A DNA stretch of 35,882 nucleotides. Source: a virus. The stretch is taken from positions 1 to 35,882 of the IMG/VR virus record IMGVR_UViG_3300031951_000595; one strand, given 5' to 3'. This document shows positions 7,383 to 16,028 of the stretch, piece by piece. A program made the translations under genes and the position numbers. Each line of letters starts with the position of its first letter. Positions within the stretch are counted from its first letter, which is position 1. The notes under the pieces were generated by a model. That model was not told where the DNA came from. It ran no database searches and saw only the letters and a list, made by a program, of their open reading frames with translations.

Positions 7383-8199
7383 ATCCCCAGCTGACGGTGC
7401 AGCAGGCAGCCTGCTCGGTTCTGCCGCGATGGACGAGGCCGCGCCGGCAAACACACCAGCAACTGACGCAAACGCACCAGCGCCCGCACCAGCTGCCGAT
7501 GGCCCCACGCTCGACGAGGCGACCGGCCGCTGGTCGGACGTGCCCGAGAAGTTCTGGGATCCGGAGGCGAAGTCTCTGCGCGTCGACGAGCGCGGGCTGC
7601 CGGCCGGACTCATCAAGGCGCACCGCGAGCTGGAGAAACGCTTCGGCGAGGTGCCCGGCAAGGCCGAGGACTACAAGGTCGAACTGGGCGAGGGCGAGCA
7701 GCTCGAGTTCGACGAGGAATCCACGAAAGCGTTCGCCGCCCAGGCGCACGAATGGGGCCTGACCCAGAAGCAGTTCAACGCCGCCGTGCGGGCGCATCTC
7801 GCGGCCGTGGCTGACCTGCAGGGGCGGGCGCAGACCGCGACCGTCGAAGGCGCGAAGGCCGCGCTGGTGGCGCACTACGGCAGCGAAGCGGCGATGGGTG
7901 CCGAGCTGCGCGATGCGTTCCGCGCGTTCAAGCATTTCGCGGACGCCGAGGAGATGGCGGGCATCGACGAGCTGGGCAACAACCCGATCGCCGTGCGCGT
8001 GCTGGCCAAGGTGGCGAAGGCACTGGCCGAGGACCGCCCGCCCGGCGGCACCGTGGCGGATGCGACCGCCGCTGAGATCGAAGCGCTGATGAAGGACCGC
8101 GCGTCTCCGTATTGGAATCCACGCGCGCCGGGCCACGATGATGCGGTCCGACGAGTGCAGAAGTGGCACGAGATGCAGGTCGCGCGCAATCGCGGCTGA
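7357..8199 (+). CDS. Scaffold protein
   Basis: 280 residues: an Ala/Pro-rich disordered N-terminus (about 1-55), then a conserved block (RWSDVPEKFWDPEAKSL, about 60-80) and a long mostly helical charged remainder with AHEWGLTQKQFNAAV. The final RASPYWNPRAPGHDDAVRRV motif is typical of podovirus scaffolds. It lies directly upstream of the major capsid gene. Scaffolds guide capsid subunits into a prohead and are then lost. A GAGG Shine-Dalgarno precedes ATG 7357. Confidence 0.8.
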   Translation: MFVNTPLRESPADGAAGSLLGSAAMDEAAPANTPATDANAPAPAPAADGPTLDEATGRWSDVPEKFWDPEAKSLRVDERGLPAGLIKAHRELEKRFGEVPGKAEDYKVELGEGEQLEFDEESTKAFAAQAHEWGLTQKQFNAAVRAHLAAVADLQGRAQTATVEGAKAALVAHYGSEAAMGAELRDAFRAFKHFADAEEMAGIDELGNNPIAVRVLAKVAKALAEDRPPGGTVADATAAEIEALMKDRASPYWNPRAPGHDDAVRRVQKWHEMQVARNRG

Positions 8200-8328
8200 C
8201 GCGGACACCCGGCAACGGCCCGCGCGCAGGCTCGGCCACGAGCCCCGACCGCAGGCCCGGTGATCGCCGGACACCCTGACAGGGCGAGGACACCCGCAAG
8301 TGTTCAACCTCATCAGGAGAGCTAAACC
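8200..8328 (+). promoter_or_regulatory. Capsid gene leader with repeated GGACACCC words
   Basis: This 129-base gap is the longest in the structural block. It holds three copies of GGACACCC (8203-8210, 8269-8276, 8288-8295). The last can form a short stem with GTGTTC (loop CCGCAA). There is also an imperfect dyad around CCGGTGATCGCCGG (8257-8270 region). A good Shine-Dalgarno, CAGGAGA, precedes the capsid start. No convincing -35/-10 promoter was found. A leader controlling capsid dosage or mRNA stability is a reasonable guess. Confidence 0.4.
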
Positions 8329-9216
8329 ATGAGCTTTCAGATCACCGAAGCGTTCGTAAACCAGTTCAGCGCGAACTTCTACGAACTCGGCCAGCAGGTC
8401 AACAGCCGCCTGCGCCCGTACTGCGAAGGCTACGAGGGCATCGTCGGCCAGAGCCGCGCCGTCGAGCGCGTGGGCCGCTCCGAGGCCTACGACATCACCA
8501 GCCGCCACGCCGATACCCGCTACGTCGAAGTGCCGCACAGCCGGCGCTGGATCGACCTGCAGGACAAGGCCTGGGCCGAGCTCGTCGACGAGATGGACGA
8601 GATCAAGATGCTGGCGGACCCGAAGTCCAAGTACCCGGCGCTCGGCGTCCAGGCGCTGAACCGCGCGATGGACGACATCATCATCAACGCCGCGCGCGGC
8701 ACGGCCCGCACCGGCACCGGCACGCAGACGCTGCCGTCGGCGCAGACCATCACGGAAGGCGGCTCGGCGGGCCTGACGCTCGCGAAGCTGCTGACCGCGA
8801 AGGAGCTGCTCGACTCCGCTGAAATCCAGGCGGACGAGGGGCAGGACATGACCGGGCAGGGCGCCACGCCCTCGCGCGTCATGGTGGTGAGCGCGAAGCA
8901 GCTGACCAACCTGTACGGCACGACCGAAATCAAGTCGATGGACTACAACGTGGTCAAGGCTCTCGCGCAGGGCCAGATCGACACGTTCCTCGGCTTCCGG
9001 TTCATCCGCTCCGAGCGCCTGCCGAAGACCGGCAACCTGCGCACCGCGCTCTGCTGGGCTCGGCCGTGCATGGCGCTGGGCGTCGGCAAGGACGTGCAGG
9101 CCACCATCGACCGCCTGCCGGGCAAGAACAACTCGGTGCAGGTGTACGCCCGCATGTCCATCGGCGCGGTTCGCGTCGAGGACGAAGGCGTCGTCGCCAT
9201 CCAGTGCTTCGAGTAA
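8329..9216 (+). CDS. Major capsid protein
   Basis: 295 residues, directly after scaffold and a structured leader, with CAGGAGA upstream of ATG 8329. The sequence opens with SFQITEAFVNQFSANFYELGQQ, continues through RHADTRYVEVPHSRRWIDL, and ends in a beta-rich domain with GKDVQATIDRLPG and RMSIGAVRVEDEGVVAI. This pattern fits the HK97-fold capsid family of BPP-1-type podoviruses (Phage_capsid_2 type). It should be the most abundant virion protein. Fold assignment rests on motif recognition and gene order. Confidence 0.85.
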   Translation: MSFQITEAFVNQFSANFYELGQQVNSRLRPYCEGYEGIVGQSRAVERVGRSEAYDITSRHADTRYVEVPHSRRWIDLQDKAWAELVDEMDEIKMLADPKSKYPALGVQALNRAMDDIIINAARGTARTGTGTQTLPSAQTITEGGSAGLTLAKLLTAKELLDSAEIQADEGQDMTGQGATPSRVMVVSAKQLTNLYGTTEIKSMDYNVVKALAQGQIDTFLGFRFIRSERLPKTGNLRTALCWARPCMALGVGKDVQATIDRLPGKNNSVQVYARMSIGAVRVEDEGVVAIQCFE

Positions 9217-9231
9217 CAGGAGACAGCACTC

Positions 9232-9918
9232 ATGCCTGATTTCAACGCATCACTGGCGTCGGTACTTGCGACGCCGATCCCGCAGCGGGTCAAGGTCAAC
9301 GCCTTGGCTGGCCGCCTCCGCGTGTTCGAGGCCGTGTATGTGGCGCCCGCCTCGGGCACCGCACCGGCGATTGCCGACCGCATCATCTGGGGCAAGCTGC
9401 CGGTGCGCTCGCGCATCATGGGCCACCTCGCCCAGCTGCAGTGGTCGACCGGCACGGCGAGCTGCACGCTGAACCTCGGCGACAGCATTGCCGCGGCCCG
9501 GCACCTGGCGGCGACTGCCATCACCACGGCAGGCACCGCGACGCCCAACGCGGCCAGCTTCGCGAAGGTGGCGGTCGGCGACATCACCAACGGCTCGAAC
9601 ACCATCCTGAACTGCCGCCCCATCGGCGCGTTCCAGGTGGGCGACATCATCACCGTTGGCGCGGGTGTCGTGAATGCCCGCATCACGGGCGTTTCGGGCA
9701 GCACGGTCACGATCAGCAACGCGGCCACGGCCACGACCGCCTCGTTGGCGATCACGGTCACCGGCGGCATGTTCGAGACCTCCGACGACAGCGGCCTCGT
9801 CCTGCCGACCGGCTTTGCCGGCACGACGGATGACTGCACGCTGATCTCGACGGTGGCCGGCGCGCAGATCGCCAACAACCAGGTGATCCGCCTGACCCTG
9901 CCGTACGTGCAGGACTGA
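9232..9918 (+). CDS. Putative capsid cement protein with inserted domain
   Basis: 228 residues, starting 16 bases after the capsid stop with CAGGAGA upstream. The ends (RLRVFEAVYVAP ... HLAQLQWSTGTASCTLNLGD and TDDCTLISTVAGAQIANNQVI) look like a jelly-roll decoration protein of the type encoded next to the BPP-1 capsid gene. Between about residues 105 and 175 lies an extra Gly/Thr/Val-rich block (VGDIITVGAGVVNARITGVS) resembling a small beta domain. The cement role is inferred from position and composition. Confidence 0.6.
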   Translation: MPDFNASLASVLATPIPQRVKVNALAGRLRVFEAVYVAPASGTAPAIADRIIWGKLPVRSRIMGHLAQLQWSTGTASCTLNLGDSIAAARHLAATAITTAGTATPNAASFAKVAVGDITNGSNTILNCRPIGAFQVGDIITVGAGVVNARITGVSGSTVTISNAATATTASLAITVTGGMFETSDDSGLVLPTGFAGTTDDCTLISTVAGAQIANNQVIRLTLPYVQD

Positions 9919-9925
9919 GGGCTGA

Positions 9926-9947
9926 GGGCGGGGCTTCGGCCCCGCCC
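9926..9947 (+). terminator. Perfect 9-bp stem-loop with UUCG tetraloop
   Basis: GGGCGGGGC, loop TTCG, GCCCCGCCC: a perfect nine-base-pair stem capped by a very stable UUCG loop, seven bases after the cement gene stop. No run of T follows, so it is not a classical intrinsic terminator. It may be a processing or 3'-end-protecting hairpin for capsid mRNA, or a partial terminator. It ends eight bases before the next start codon. Confidence 0.6.
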
Positions 9948-9955
9948 GATACCTG

Positions 9956-10528
9956 ATGGCCACGTCGCCGGTTTCAATTTCCTCGAATGCGCTGCTCCTG
10001 CTGGGGCAGCGTCCTGTCACGTCCTTCGACGAGGCGAGCGACTCCGCGCAGCTCGCGGCCAATCTCTGGGACGACGTGCGCGACTCGACCTTGCGCATGC
10101 ACCCGTGGAACTGTGCAACGAAGCGCGTCGTGCTGGCCCCGCAGTCCGTGGCCCCTGCCTACGAGTGGCCCTATGCGTTCACGCTGCCGGGCGACTGGCT
10201 GCGCACGCTCAGCATCGGGGAGGAGGGCGAGCATTCCAACTTCGTGATGGAGGACGGGGCCATCCTCTACGACGAGGCGGTGCTCAAGCTCCGGTACGTG
10301 TATCGCCTCGAGGACGTCGCGCGCTGGGACAGCCTGCTGATTGCCGCGCAGACCGCCGCGATGGCAGTGGCCATGGCCTATCCCGTGACCAAGAGCGCCT
10401 CCATGGTGGACGCCATGCAGCAGCGCTTCGCCGCCGTCCTGCAGCAGGCTCGCGCGATCAACGGCCAGGAGGACACCGGGGAGGCGTTTGGCGATTCGCC
10501 GCTGCTGTCCGCTCGCCACTACCGCTGA
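9956..10528 (+). CDS. Tail adaptor (tail tubular protein A-like)
   Basis: 190 residues. SSNALLLLGQRPVTSFDE at the N-terminus, HPWNCATKRVVLAP near residue 45-60, and WPYAFTLPGDWLR are hallmark motifs of the T7 gp11-like adaptor family. In the virion twelve copies sit under the portal and connect it to the nozzle. The start at 9956 has no visible Shine-Dalgarno and lies only eight bases after the UUCG hairpin, so translation may depend on coupling or on RNA processing. Confidence 0.82.
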   Translation: MATSPVSISSNALLLLGQRPVTSFDEASDSAQLAANLWDDVRDSTLRMHPWNCATKRVVLAPQSVAPAYEWPYAFTLPGDWLRTLSIGEEGEHSNFVMEDGAILYDEAVLKLRYVYRLEDVARWDSLLIAAQTAAMAVAMAYPVTKSASMVDAMQQRFAAVLQQARAINGQEDTGEAFGDSPLLSARHYR

Positions 10529-10530
10529 CG

Positions 10531-12918
10531 ATGCGCAGCGGTCAGATCCAGACCAACTTCACCGCCGGCGAGATTTCGCCGCGCATGTTCGGCCGCGTCG
10601 ACCTGCCGCAGTACGCCAACGCGGCGGCGACGATGGAGAACGCCTATCCGGTCATTCAGGGCGGCGCGGTGCGCAGCCCCGGCTCCCGCTACGTGGCCGA
10701 GACGAAGACCTCCGGTGCGGCGTGGCTGGTGCCGTTCGTGTTCTCGACGACGCAGGCCTACGTGCTGGAGTTCGGCGTCGGCTATATCCGGTTCTACCGC
10801 GACAAGGCGCAGCTGGTGTCCGGCACGCCGGTCGAGGTGGCGAGCCCTTACGCCGCGGCCGATCTGCCGGCGCTGGAGTTCACGCAGCAGGCCGACACGC
10901 TGATCGTATTCCACCCCGGCTACTACCCGCGCCGCCTGGTGCGCGAGTCGGACACGCGCTGGAAGTTCACCACGGTTCCGTTCCTCGTGGAACCAGCGGA
11001 GGAGGTGGGCGAAGCGCCCAACGTCACCTGCACGCTGTCTGCCACCACGGGCAGCATCACGGCCACGGCCGGCTCATCGCTCTGGACGCAGGCCGACGTC
11101 GGGCGACAGATTGCCTTCGGCACTGGGCTTGCCACAATCACGGCCTACACCAGCGCGACGCAGGTGTCGGCCACGGTGGTCGATGCGTTCAGCACGACCG
11201 CGCTGCCGAGCGGCGGCTGGGTGCTGACCGAGTCGCCGAAGACGCAATGCACGCCCTCAGCCACTGGCCCGGAGGGAACAGGCGTCACGCTGACGACCGG
11301 CACAGCCGCATGGAAGTCGACGAGCTACGACGCCGGCGCCTACGTGTGGATCAACGACGGCCTCGTCGAGATCACATCGGTCACCAGCGGCACGGTAGCG
11401 AACGGCATCGTGCGTGTGCCGCTCGCGAGTGCAGCCGCTGCGGCCTCTGGCGGCTGGCGCCGCATGCCGAAGGTGTGGGGCACGCGCTTCGGGTTCCCGA
11501 GCACTGGCGTGTTCCATGACCAGCGCCTCATCGCCGCCGGCGCACCCGGCTTGCCGGGCTACGTGTGGGGCACGCGCATCGGTGAGTATCTCAACTTCGC
11601 GCGCGGCACCAACGACGACGACGGCTTCAGCTTCGAGATGGTGAGCGCCGAGTACAACCGCGTCCTGCATCTCGTGGCGTCGCGCGTGCTGGTGCCGCTG
11701 ACCTCTGGCGGCGAGTTTGCGGTGTCGGGCTCCGGCGACCAGGTGCTCGGCCCGGTCAGCGCGCGGCGTGCGGCACTGTCGGACTACGGCTGCGGACAGG
11801 CCCGTCCGGTGCGGTTCGGGAACGACATCATCTTCGTGCAGGCGAGCGGCCGGAAGATCCGCGCACTGGCCTACACCAGCGAGCGCGAGGGGTACACCGC
11901 GCCGGACCTGACGCGCTTCGCGGAGCACGTCACGGAGTCCGGCATCATCCAGATGGCCATGCAGCGCGAGCCTGAAAGCCTGCTGTGGTGCGTGCGGGCT
12001 GACGGCACGCTGGCCGTGCTGACGCTGTACCGCGAGGCGCAGGAGGCGGACCAAGGCTTGAACGGCTGGAGCCGCCGGGTGACGGACGGCTGGTACGAAA
12101 GCGTCTGCCGCATTCCGGCCGGCGGCGTCGACCAGGTGTGGGCCGTGGTCCGGCGCACGGTCAACGGCGTGACGAAGCGCTACGTCGAAGTATTCGAGGA
12201 CGAACGCAACACCGACGCCAGCGTCGTCGGCACGACCTTCGCCACGGTGTCTGGCGCGAGCTGGGCCACCGGCACCGTGACCATCACGCGCAACGCGCAC
12301 GGCTACACGACGGGCGACACGGTACGTCATCGGCGGTTCGCGCCTGCTGGCTATAACGGCGACTACGTCGTCACGGTGACCGGCCCCAATACCTACACCT
12401 ATGCGCTGGCCACGAACCCGGGCACGGTCTCCACGCTCGGACAGGCGGGCAAGGCCACGGCCACCTGGTCCGGCCTGTCGCACCTCGAGGCCAAGTCCTG
12501 CGACGTGCTGGCGGATGGCGTGGTCATGCCTCGGCAGACCGTGGCGAGCGGCGCGGTGACGCTGCCGCGCGCAGCCTACGAGGTCGAGATAGGGCTCCCG
12601 TACACCTCGACCATCAAGCTCCTGCCCATCGAGGTCAGCCCCGGCACTGGCAGCAGTCAGGGCTCGCAGCTGTCCGTGCATGACGTCATCGTGCGGCTCA
12701 AGGGCACGCTGGGCCTGACCATCGAGGGCGTGACCATCCCTTTCCGCCAGTTCGGCGCAAGCATCCTCGACCGCGAGGTTCCGCCCTTCACCGGCGACAA
12801 GCGCCTCGGCCGGCTGTCGAACCTGTCCGATGGCGGCGTGGTCACGCTCCAGCAGCAGCAGCCGCTGCCGTTCCACGTGCTGGCCGTGGTCCGCAAGTTC
12901 ACATTCAACGATGGCTAG
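10531..12918 (+). CDS. Tail nozzle (tail tubular protein B-like)
   Basis: 795 residues, in line with T7 gp12-like nozzle proteins. The N-terminus (QIQTNFTAGEISPRMFGRVDLPQYANA, near residues 4-30), followed by ENAYPVIQGGAVRSPGSRYV, is diagnostic. Later segments (FGFPSTGVFHDQRL, ARGTNDDDGFSFEM, AALSDYGCGQARPVRFGNDIIFVQASGRKIR) match the beta-propeller-like body. A Ser/Thr-rich insert at about residues 165-300 looks like added Ig-like or beta domains. It forms the tip of the short tail. It follows the adaptor by two bases and overlaps the next gene by eight. Confidence 0.85.
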   Translation: MRSGQIQTNFTAGEISPRMFGRVDLPQYANAAATMENAYPVIQGGAVRSPGSRYVAETKTSGAAWLVPFVFSTTQAYVLEFGVGYIRFYRDKAQLVSGTPVEVASPYAAADLPALEFTQQADTLIVFHPGYYPRRLVRESDTRWKFTTVPFLVEPAEEVGEAPNVTCTLSATTGSITATAGSSLWTQADVGRQIAFGTGLATITAYTSATQVSATVVDAFSTTALPSGGWVLTESPKTQCTPSATGPEGTGVTLTTGTAAWKSTSYDAGAYVWINDGLVEITSVTSGTVANGIVRVPLASAAAAASGGWRRMPKVWGTRFGFPSTGVFHDQRLIAAGAPGLPGYVWGTRIGEYLNFARGTNDDDGFSFEMVSAEYNRVLHLVASRVLVPLTSGGEFAVSGSGDQVLGPVSARRAALSDYGCGQARPVRFGNDIIFVQASGRKIRALAYTSEREGYTAPDLTRFAEHVTESGIIQMAMQREPESLLWCVRADGTLAVLTLYREAQEADQGLNGWSRRVTDGWYESVCRIPAGGVDQVWAVVRRTVNGVTKRYVEVFEDERNTDASVVGTTFATVSGASWATGTVTITRNAHGYTTGDTVRHRRFAPAGYNGDYVVTVTGPNTYTYALATNPGTVSTLGQAGKATATWSGLSHLEAKSCDVLADGVVMPRQTVASGAVTLPRAAYEVEIGLPYTSTIKLLPIEVSPGTGSSQGSQLSVHDVIVRLKGTLGLTIEGVTIPFRQFGASILDREVPPFTGDKRLGRLSNLSDGGVVTLQQQQPLPFHVLAVVRKFTFNDG

Positions 12919-13375
12919 CCCCTGGCAGTTCCGCGCGTGGACGGATGCCGACCTCGAGCTGGCCGACCGGCTCAAGGCGGCCGACGTCGACGAGGTGCTG
13001 GCGGCCAGCGGGTTTGTCCCGGACGTGGCGCTGCGCGAGGCGGTCGACCTGTCCTGGCGCACCGAGGCCATTCTGGTCGACGGGCGCGTCGAGGGCGTCT
13101 GGGGGCTCGCGCATGCCGCAAAAGATCACGGCGTGCCGTGGATGCTGTCCAGCGACGTGCTCGTGCAGGACGCGCGGCAGATGGTGCGCGAAGGCCGACG
13201 CATCGTCGATGAGTGTCTGCAGATTTACCCGACCTTGTCGAACTGGGTGGACTGCCGGCACGTGGAGTCGCTGCGCTGGCTGCAGCGCATCGGCTTTGCG
13301 CCCGTCGAGCTCGATCGCGAGTACGGCGTCGGGCGCATCCCGTTTCTGAGAATGGAGACCGTGCGCAATGTGTGA
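12911..13375 (+). CDS. gp13-like internal virion protein
   Basis: 154 residues with a GNAT-like layout: FRAWTDADLELADRLK at the start, a central WRTEAILVDGRVEGVWGLA strand pair, and a final CRHVESLRWLQRIGF followed by PVELDREYG. This matches the T7 gp13 family (Phage_T7_Gp13), small virion-assembly proteins with an acetyltransferase-like fold that usually lack catalysis. The gene precedes gp14-, gp15- and gp16-like genes, in the T7 order. It overlaps both neighbours by eight bases. Confidence 0.75.
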   Translation: MASPWQFRAWTDADLELADRLKAADVDEVLAASGFVPDVALREAVDLSWRTEAILVDGRVEGVWGLAHAAKDHGVPWMLSSDVLVQDARQMVREGRRIVDECLQIYPTLSNWVDCRHVESLRWLQRIGFAPVELDREYGVGRIPFLRMETVRNV

Positions 13376-13970
13376 TCCAGTCACCGCGATCGCCGCAGTC
13401 GGCACAGGCATGCAGGTGGTCGGCGGCATCAAGAGTGCGAGCGCCGCCCGCAAGCAGGCGAACCAGCAGGCGGCTGGGATGGAGGCCAACGCCGCGCAGC
13501 TCGAATGGGAGCGCCAGCAGCGGCAGGCCGATGCGCAGGCCGCGCTCGACGCCGCCATGGTGCGGGGCGCAAAGGTCCGCGAGGTCGGCAAGCGGGACAT
13601 GGGATCGACCGTGGCAGCGCAGGCCAGCACCGGCATGGCGGTCGATGCTGGCTCCGCGGTCGATGTGCAGATCGAGCTGCAGCGTCGCATCCTCGAGGAC
13701 GCCGCGCAGGCCGAGCTCGAAGGCGAGCGCATCAAGAAGACCTACGAGGCGCAGGCCAACCAGCTGGGCATGCAGGCGGCTGACCAGCGGCAGGCGGCGG
13801 TGAACACGCGGCAGGCCGGCAAGGCCGCGTCCAACTCCATCCTGCTGTCGACCGCCACCAACGTCGCCAGCAACTGGATCAGCTCGCCGCTGCTCAACAA
13901 GCCCAGCACCGGCGGCGGTCCGGCGCTGACGAACCTTCGGCCCTACTTCCCGGCGGCGTACAACCGATGA
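13368..13970 (+). CDS. gp14-like internal core (ejection) protein
   Basis: 200 residues. The N-terminus MCDPVTAIAAVGTGMQVVGGIKS has a short hydrophobic glycine-rich helix. It is followed by a long Ala/Gln/Arg-rich coiled-coil region (about 25-150) and a Gly/Pro/Asn-rich tail ending in an aromatic segment (LRPYFPAAYNR). This matches the gp14-type internal virion protein that is ejected and inserted in the outer membrane to extend the tail. Gene order and size agree. Confidence 0.75.
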   Translation: MCDPVTAIAAVGTGMQVVGGIKSASAARKQANQQAAGMEANAAQLEWERQQRQADAQAALDAAMVRGAKVREVGKRDMGSTVAAQASTGMAVDAGSAVDVQIELQRRILEDAAQAELEGERIKKTYEAQANQLGMQAADQRQAAVNTRQAGKAASNSILLSTATNVASNWISSPLLNKPSTGGGPALTNLRPYFPAAYNR

Positions 13971-16027
13971 GACAGATCCCGCTCGACCAGTGGGGCCGCG
14001 ACACGGCCCGAGTGTTTCAGGGGCCGCAGGCGGCGACGCGCGACCCGCGTGCGTTCGTGACCGATGCCGGCGAGGCCATGGGCCGCGCGCTCTCGCAGTC
14101 CGGACAGGGGCTGCAGGACACGGCCGCGCAGCTCGCCGTCATGCAGCAGCGCGAGCAGGAGCGGCAGCGCATCGAGGCCGAGCAGGAAGCGGCGCGGCAG
14201 GCCCGCGAGCGGCAGATAGCTGAAAGCATTCAGGCGAAGCGCGACGAGCTGGAGGCAGAGGAGAAGCTGGTCGGGCAGACCCGCGCGATCGCCGAGCGCA
14301 CAGATCTGAACGCCGAGCAGAAGCGGCAGGAGTTCGACAAGCAGTTCGCCGCCGTCTCCGGCCAGTACCGGGGGCGATTCGTCGACCCGCAGGTGTCCGG
14401 TGGCTTCGACGTCAGCCTCGACAGCATCCGCATGCGCAACCGCGACGCGCTGGAGCGCGGCATCACCGCGCAGGCGCAGAGCCAGAACGCGGCCAACATC
14501 ATCGCGACCGTGCCGGTCCTGCAGCGAAAGTATGTGGGGGATCCAGAGCGAGGCGTCGCGGAGATGGAAAAGATCGTGCGCACCTCCGGCGCGGCTGCCG
14601 GCTGGGACGCGGCAGAGATTGAAAGCTTCGTGCAGACCGAGCGCGCGTCCATGTTTGCGACCAGCGCGGCGGCGGACATCGAGGCCGACCCGGCCGGCAC
14701 GCTGGAGCGGCTGCGCGGCGATGGCTACCAGTACCTCGACCCCGACAAGCGGTTGCAGCTCGTGGGCGTGGCGCAGGCCGAGCTGGACCGGCGGCAGGCG
14801 CAGGCCGAGCGGCAGGCCATGGCGCGGCTGACGATCGCAGATCGCGCGGTCAACAACGTGGCCGCCATCTACGACGCGGGCGGCATCCCGAAGCCGGCGC
14901 TGCTCGCAGAAGCCCAGACGATGGCGCGCGGCACGCCGGCCGAGGCTTCGTTCGACGCGCTGATGGGCACCGTGGCGGACCGTGCGCGCTTCGCGAACCT
15001 GCCGCTCGACCAGCAGGCGGCGGAGGTGCAGCTCCTCGATGCAGCTGCGCAGGATCCCGCGGTCGGCGTCGACCGTGCCGAGCTGTCTGCGCTGAACTGG
15101 AAGGCGAAGTCCTATAACGCCACGGTCAAGGCCGTGAAGGACGACCCGCTCGGCGCAGCCGCGCAGCGCGGGCTGGTGGAGCTCGACCCGCTCGACCTGA
15201 CGAGCCCGGAGAATCTCGGGGCCGGCATTCAGGACCGCATGCGCCGGGCCGCCGAGGTCGAAGCGTGGGCGGGGCGGAAGGTGCCGCCGCTGACCCGCGC
15301 GGAGATCGACGCGATGGCAGCGCAGCTGCAGAGCGGGCCGGTGCAAACGCAGGAGTTCTACCTGCGGGCGCTGTCGTCGGCGATGGACGATCCGGAGGCC
15401 TACCTGTCGGTGCTGCGCGTGATGGCGCCTAAGGCCCCGGCGCTGGCCGATGCAGGTCGTCTGCTGGTGCGCGAGGACACGGAGTCGCAGCGTGCGGGGG
15501 AGCTGCTGCTGAAAGGCGAGAGCTATCTCAACGTCCCGCAGGGCGAGTCCAAGAAGGTCCAGATGCCGCAGGCTAACGACCTGGTGCTCGCGTTCGAGGA
15601 CATGACCGAAGGGGCGTACGGCGCGAATGCCGTGCTCCGTGACTCCGACATGCAGAACTGGATGCGCATCTATGCGGCGCTCTCGGCGCAGGAAGGTGCG
15701 TATGCCCAGAAGGACGCAGGGGTCGACACCGACCGCGCCAAGCGCGCGCTGCAGCTCGCGACGGGCGGCGTGGACGAGTACAACGACGTCAACGTCGTAC
15801 TGCCACGCGGCATGGACGTGGACGAGCTGGGGCGCACCGCGCGCGCCCAGCTGCGCCAGATGCGCGAGGGCGGGCTCATCGCCGGCGGATTCACGCAGGC
15901 CCAGCTCGACCGCCTGCCGTTGCAGATTGCGACGCGCAACGGGCGGCAAGGCTACCGCGTGATGCAGGGCGGTGCCTACCTGCTCGACCGCGCCGGCGTG
16001 CCGGTGTTCATCGACCTGGGCCGCTGA
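13967..16027 (+). CDS. gp15-like internal virion protein
   Basis: 686 residues, ATGA-coupled to the gp14-like gene. It starts with a short linear segment (PLDQWGRDTARVFQGPQAATRDP). A Gln/Glu/Arg-rich coiled coil follows (about residues 40-110), then a long alpha-helical body with repeated armadillo-like helices (LAEAQTMARGTPAEASFDALMG, VLRVMAPKAPALADAGRLL). No catalytic motif is visible. T7 gp15 forms a tube spanning the periplasm during DNA entry; a similar role is inferred from order and length. Confidence 0.7.
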   Translation: MRQIPLDQWGRDTARVFQGPQAATRDPRAFVTDAGEAMGRALSQSGQGLQDTAAQLAVMQQREQERQRIEAEQEAARQARERQIAESIQAKRDELEAEEKLVGQTRAIAERTDLNAEQKRQEFDKQFAAVSGQYRGRFVDPQVSGGFDVSLDSIRMRNRDALERGITAQAQSQNAANIIATVPVLQRKYVGDPERGVAEMEKIVRTSGAAAGWDAAEIESFVQTERASMFATSAAADIEADPAGTLERLRGDGYQYLDPDKRLQLVGVAQAELDRRQAQAERQAMARLTIADRAVNNVAAIYDAGGIPKPALLAEAQTMARGTPAEASFDALMGTVADRARFANLPLDQQAAEVQLLDAAAQDPAVGVDRAELSALNWKAKSYNATVKAVKDDPLGAAAQRGLVELDPLDLTSPENLGAGIQDRMRRAAEVEAWAGRKVPPLTRAEIDAMAAQLQSGPVQTQEFYLRALSSAMDDPEAYLSVLRVMAPKAPALADAGRLLVREDTESQRAGELLLKGESYLNVPQGESKKVQMPQANDLVLAFEDMTEGAYGANAVLRDSDMQNWMRIYAALSAQEGAYAQKDAGVDTDRAKRALQLATGGVDEYNDVNVVLPRGMDVDELGRTARAQLRQMREGGLIAGGFTQAQLDRLPLQIATRNGRQGYRVMQGGAYLLDRAGVPVFIDLGR

Positions 16028-16028
16028 C

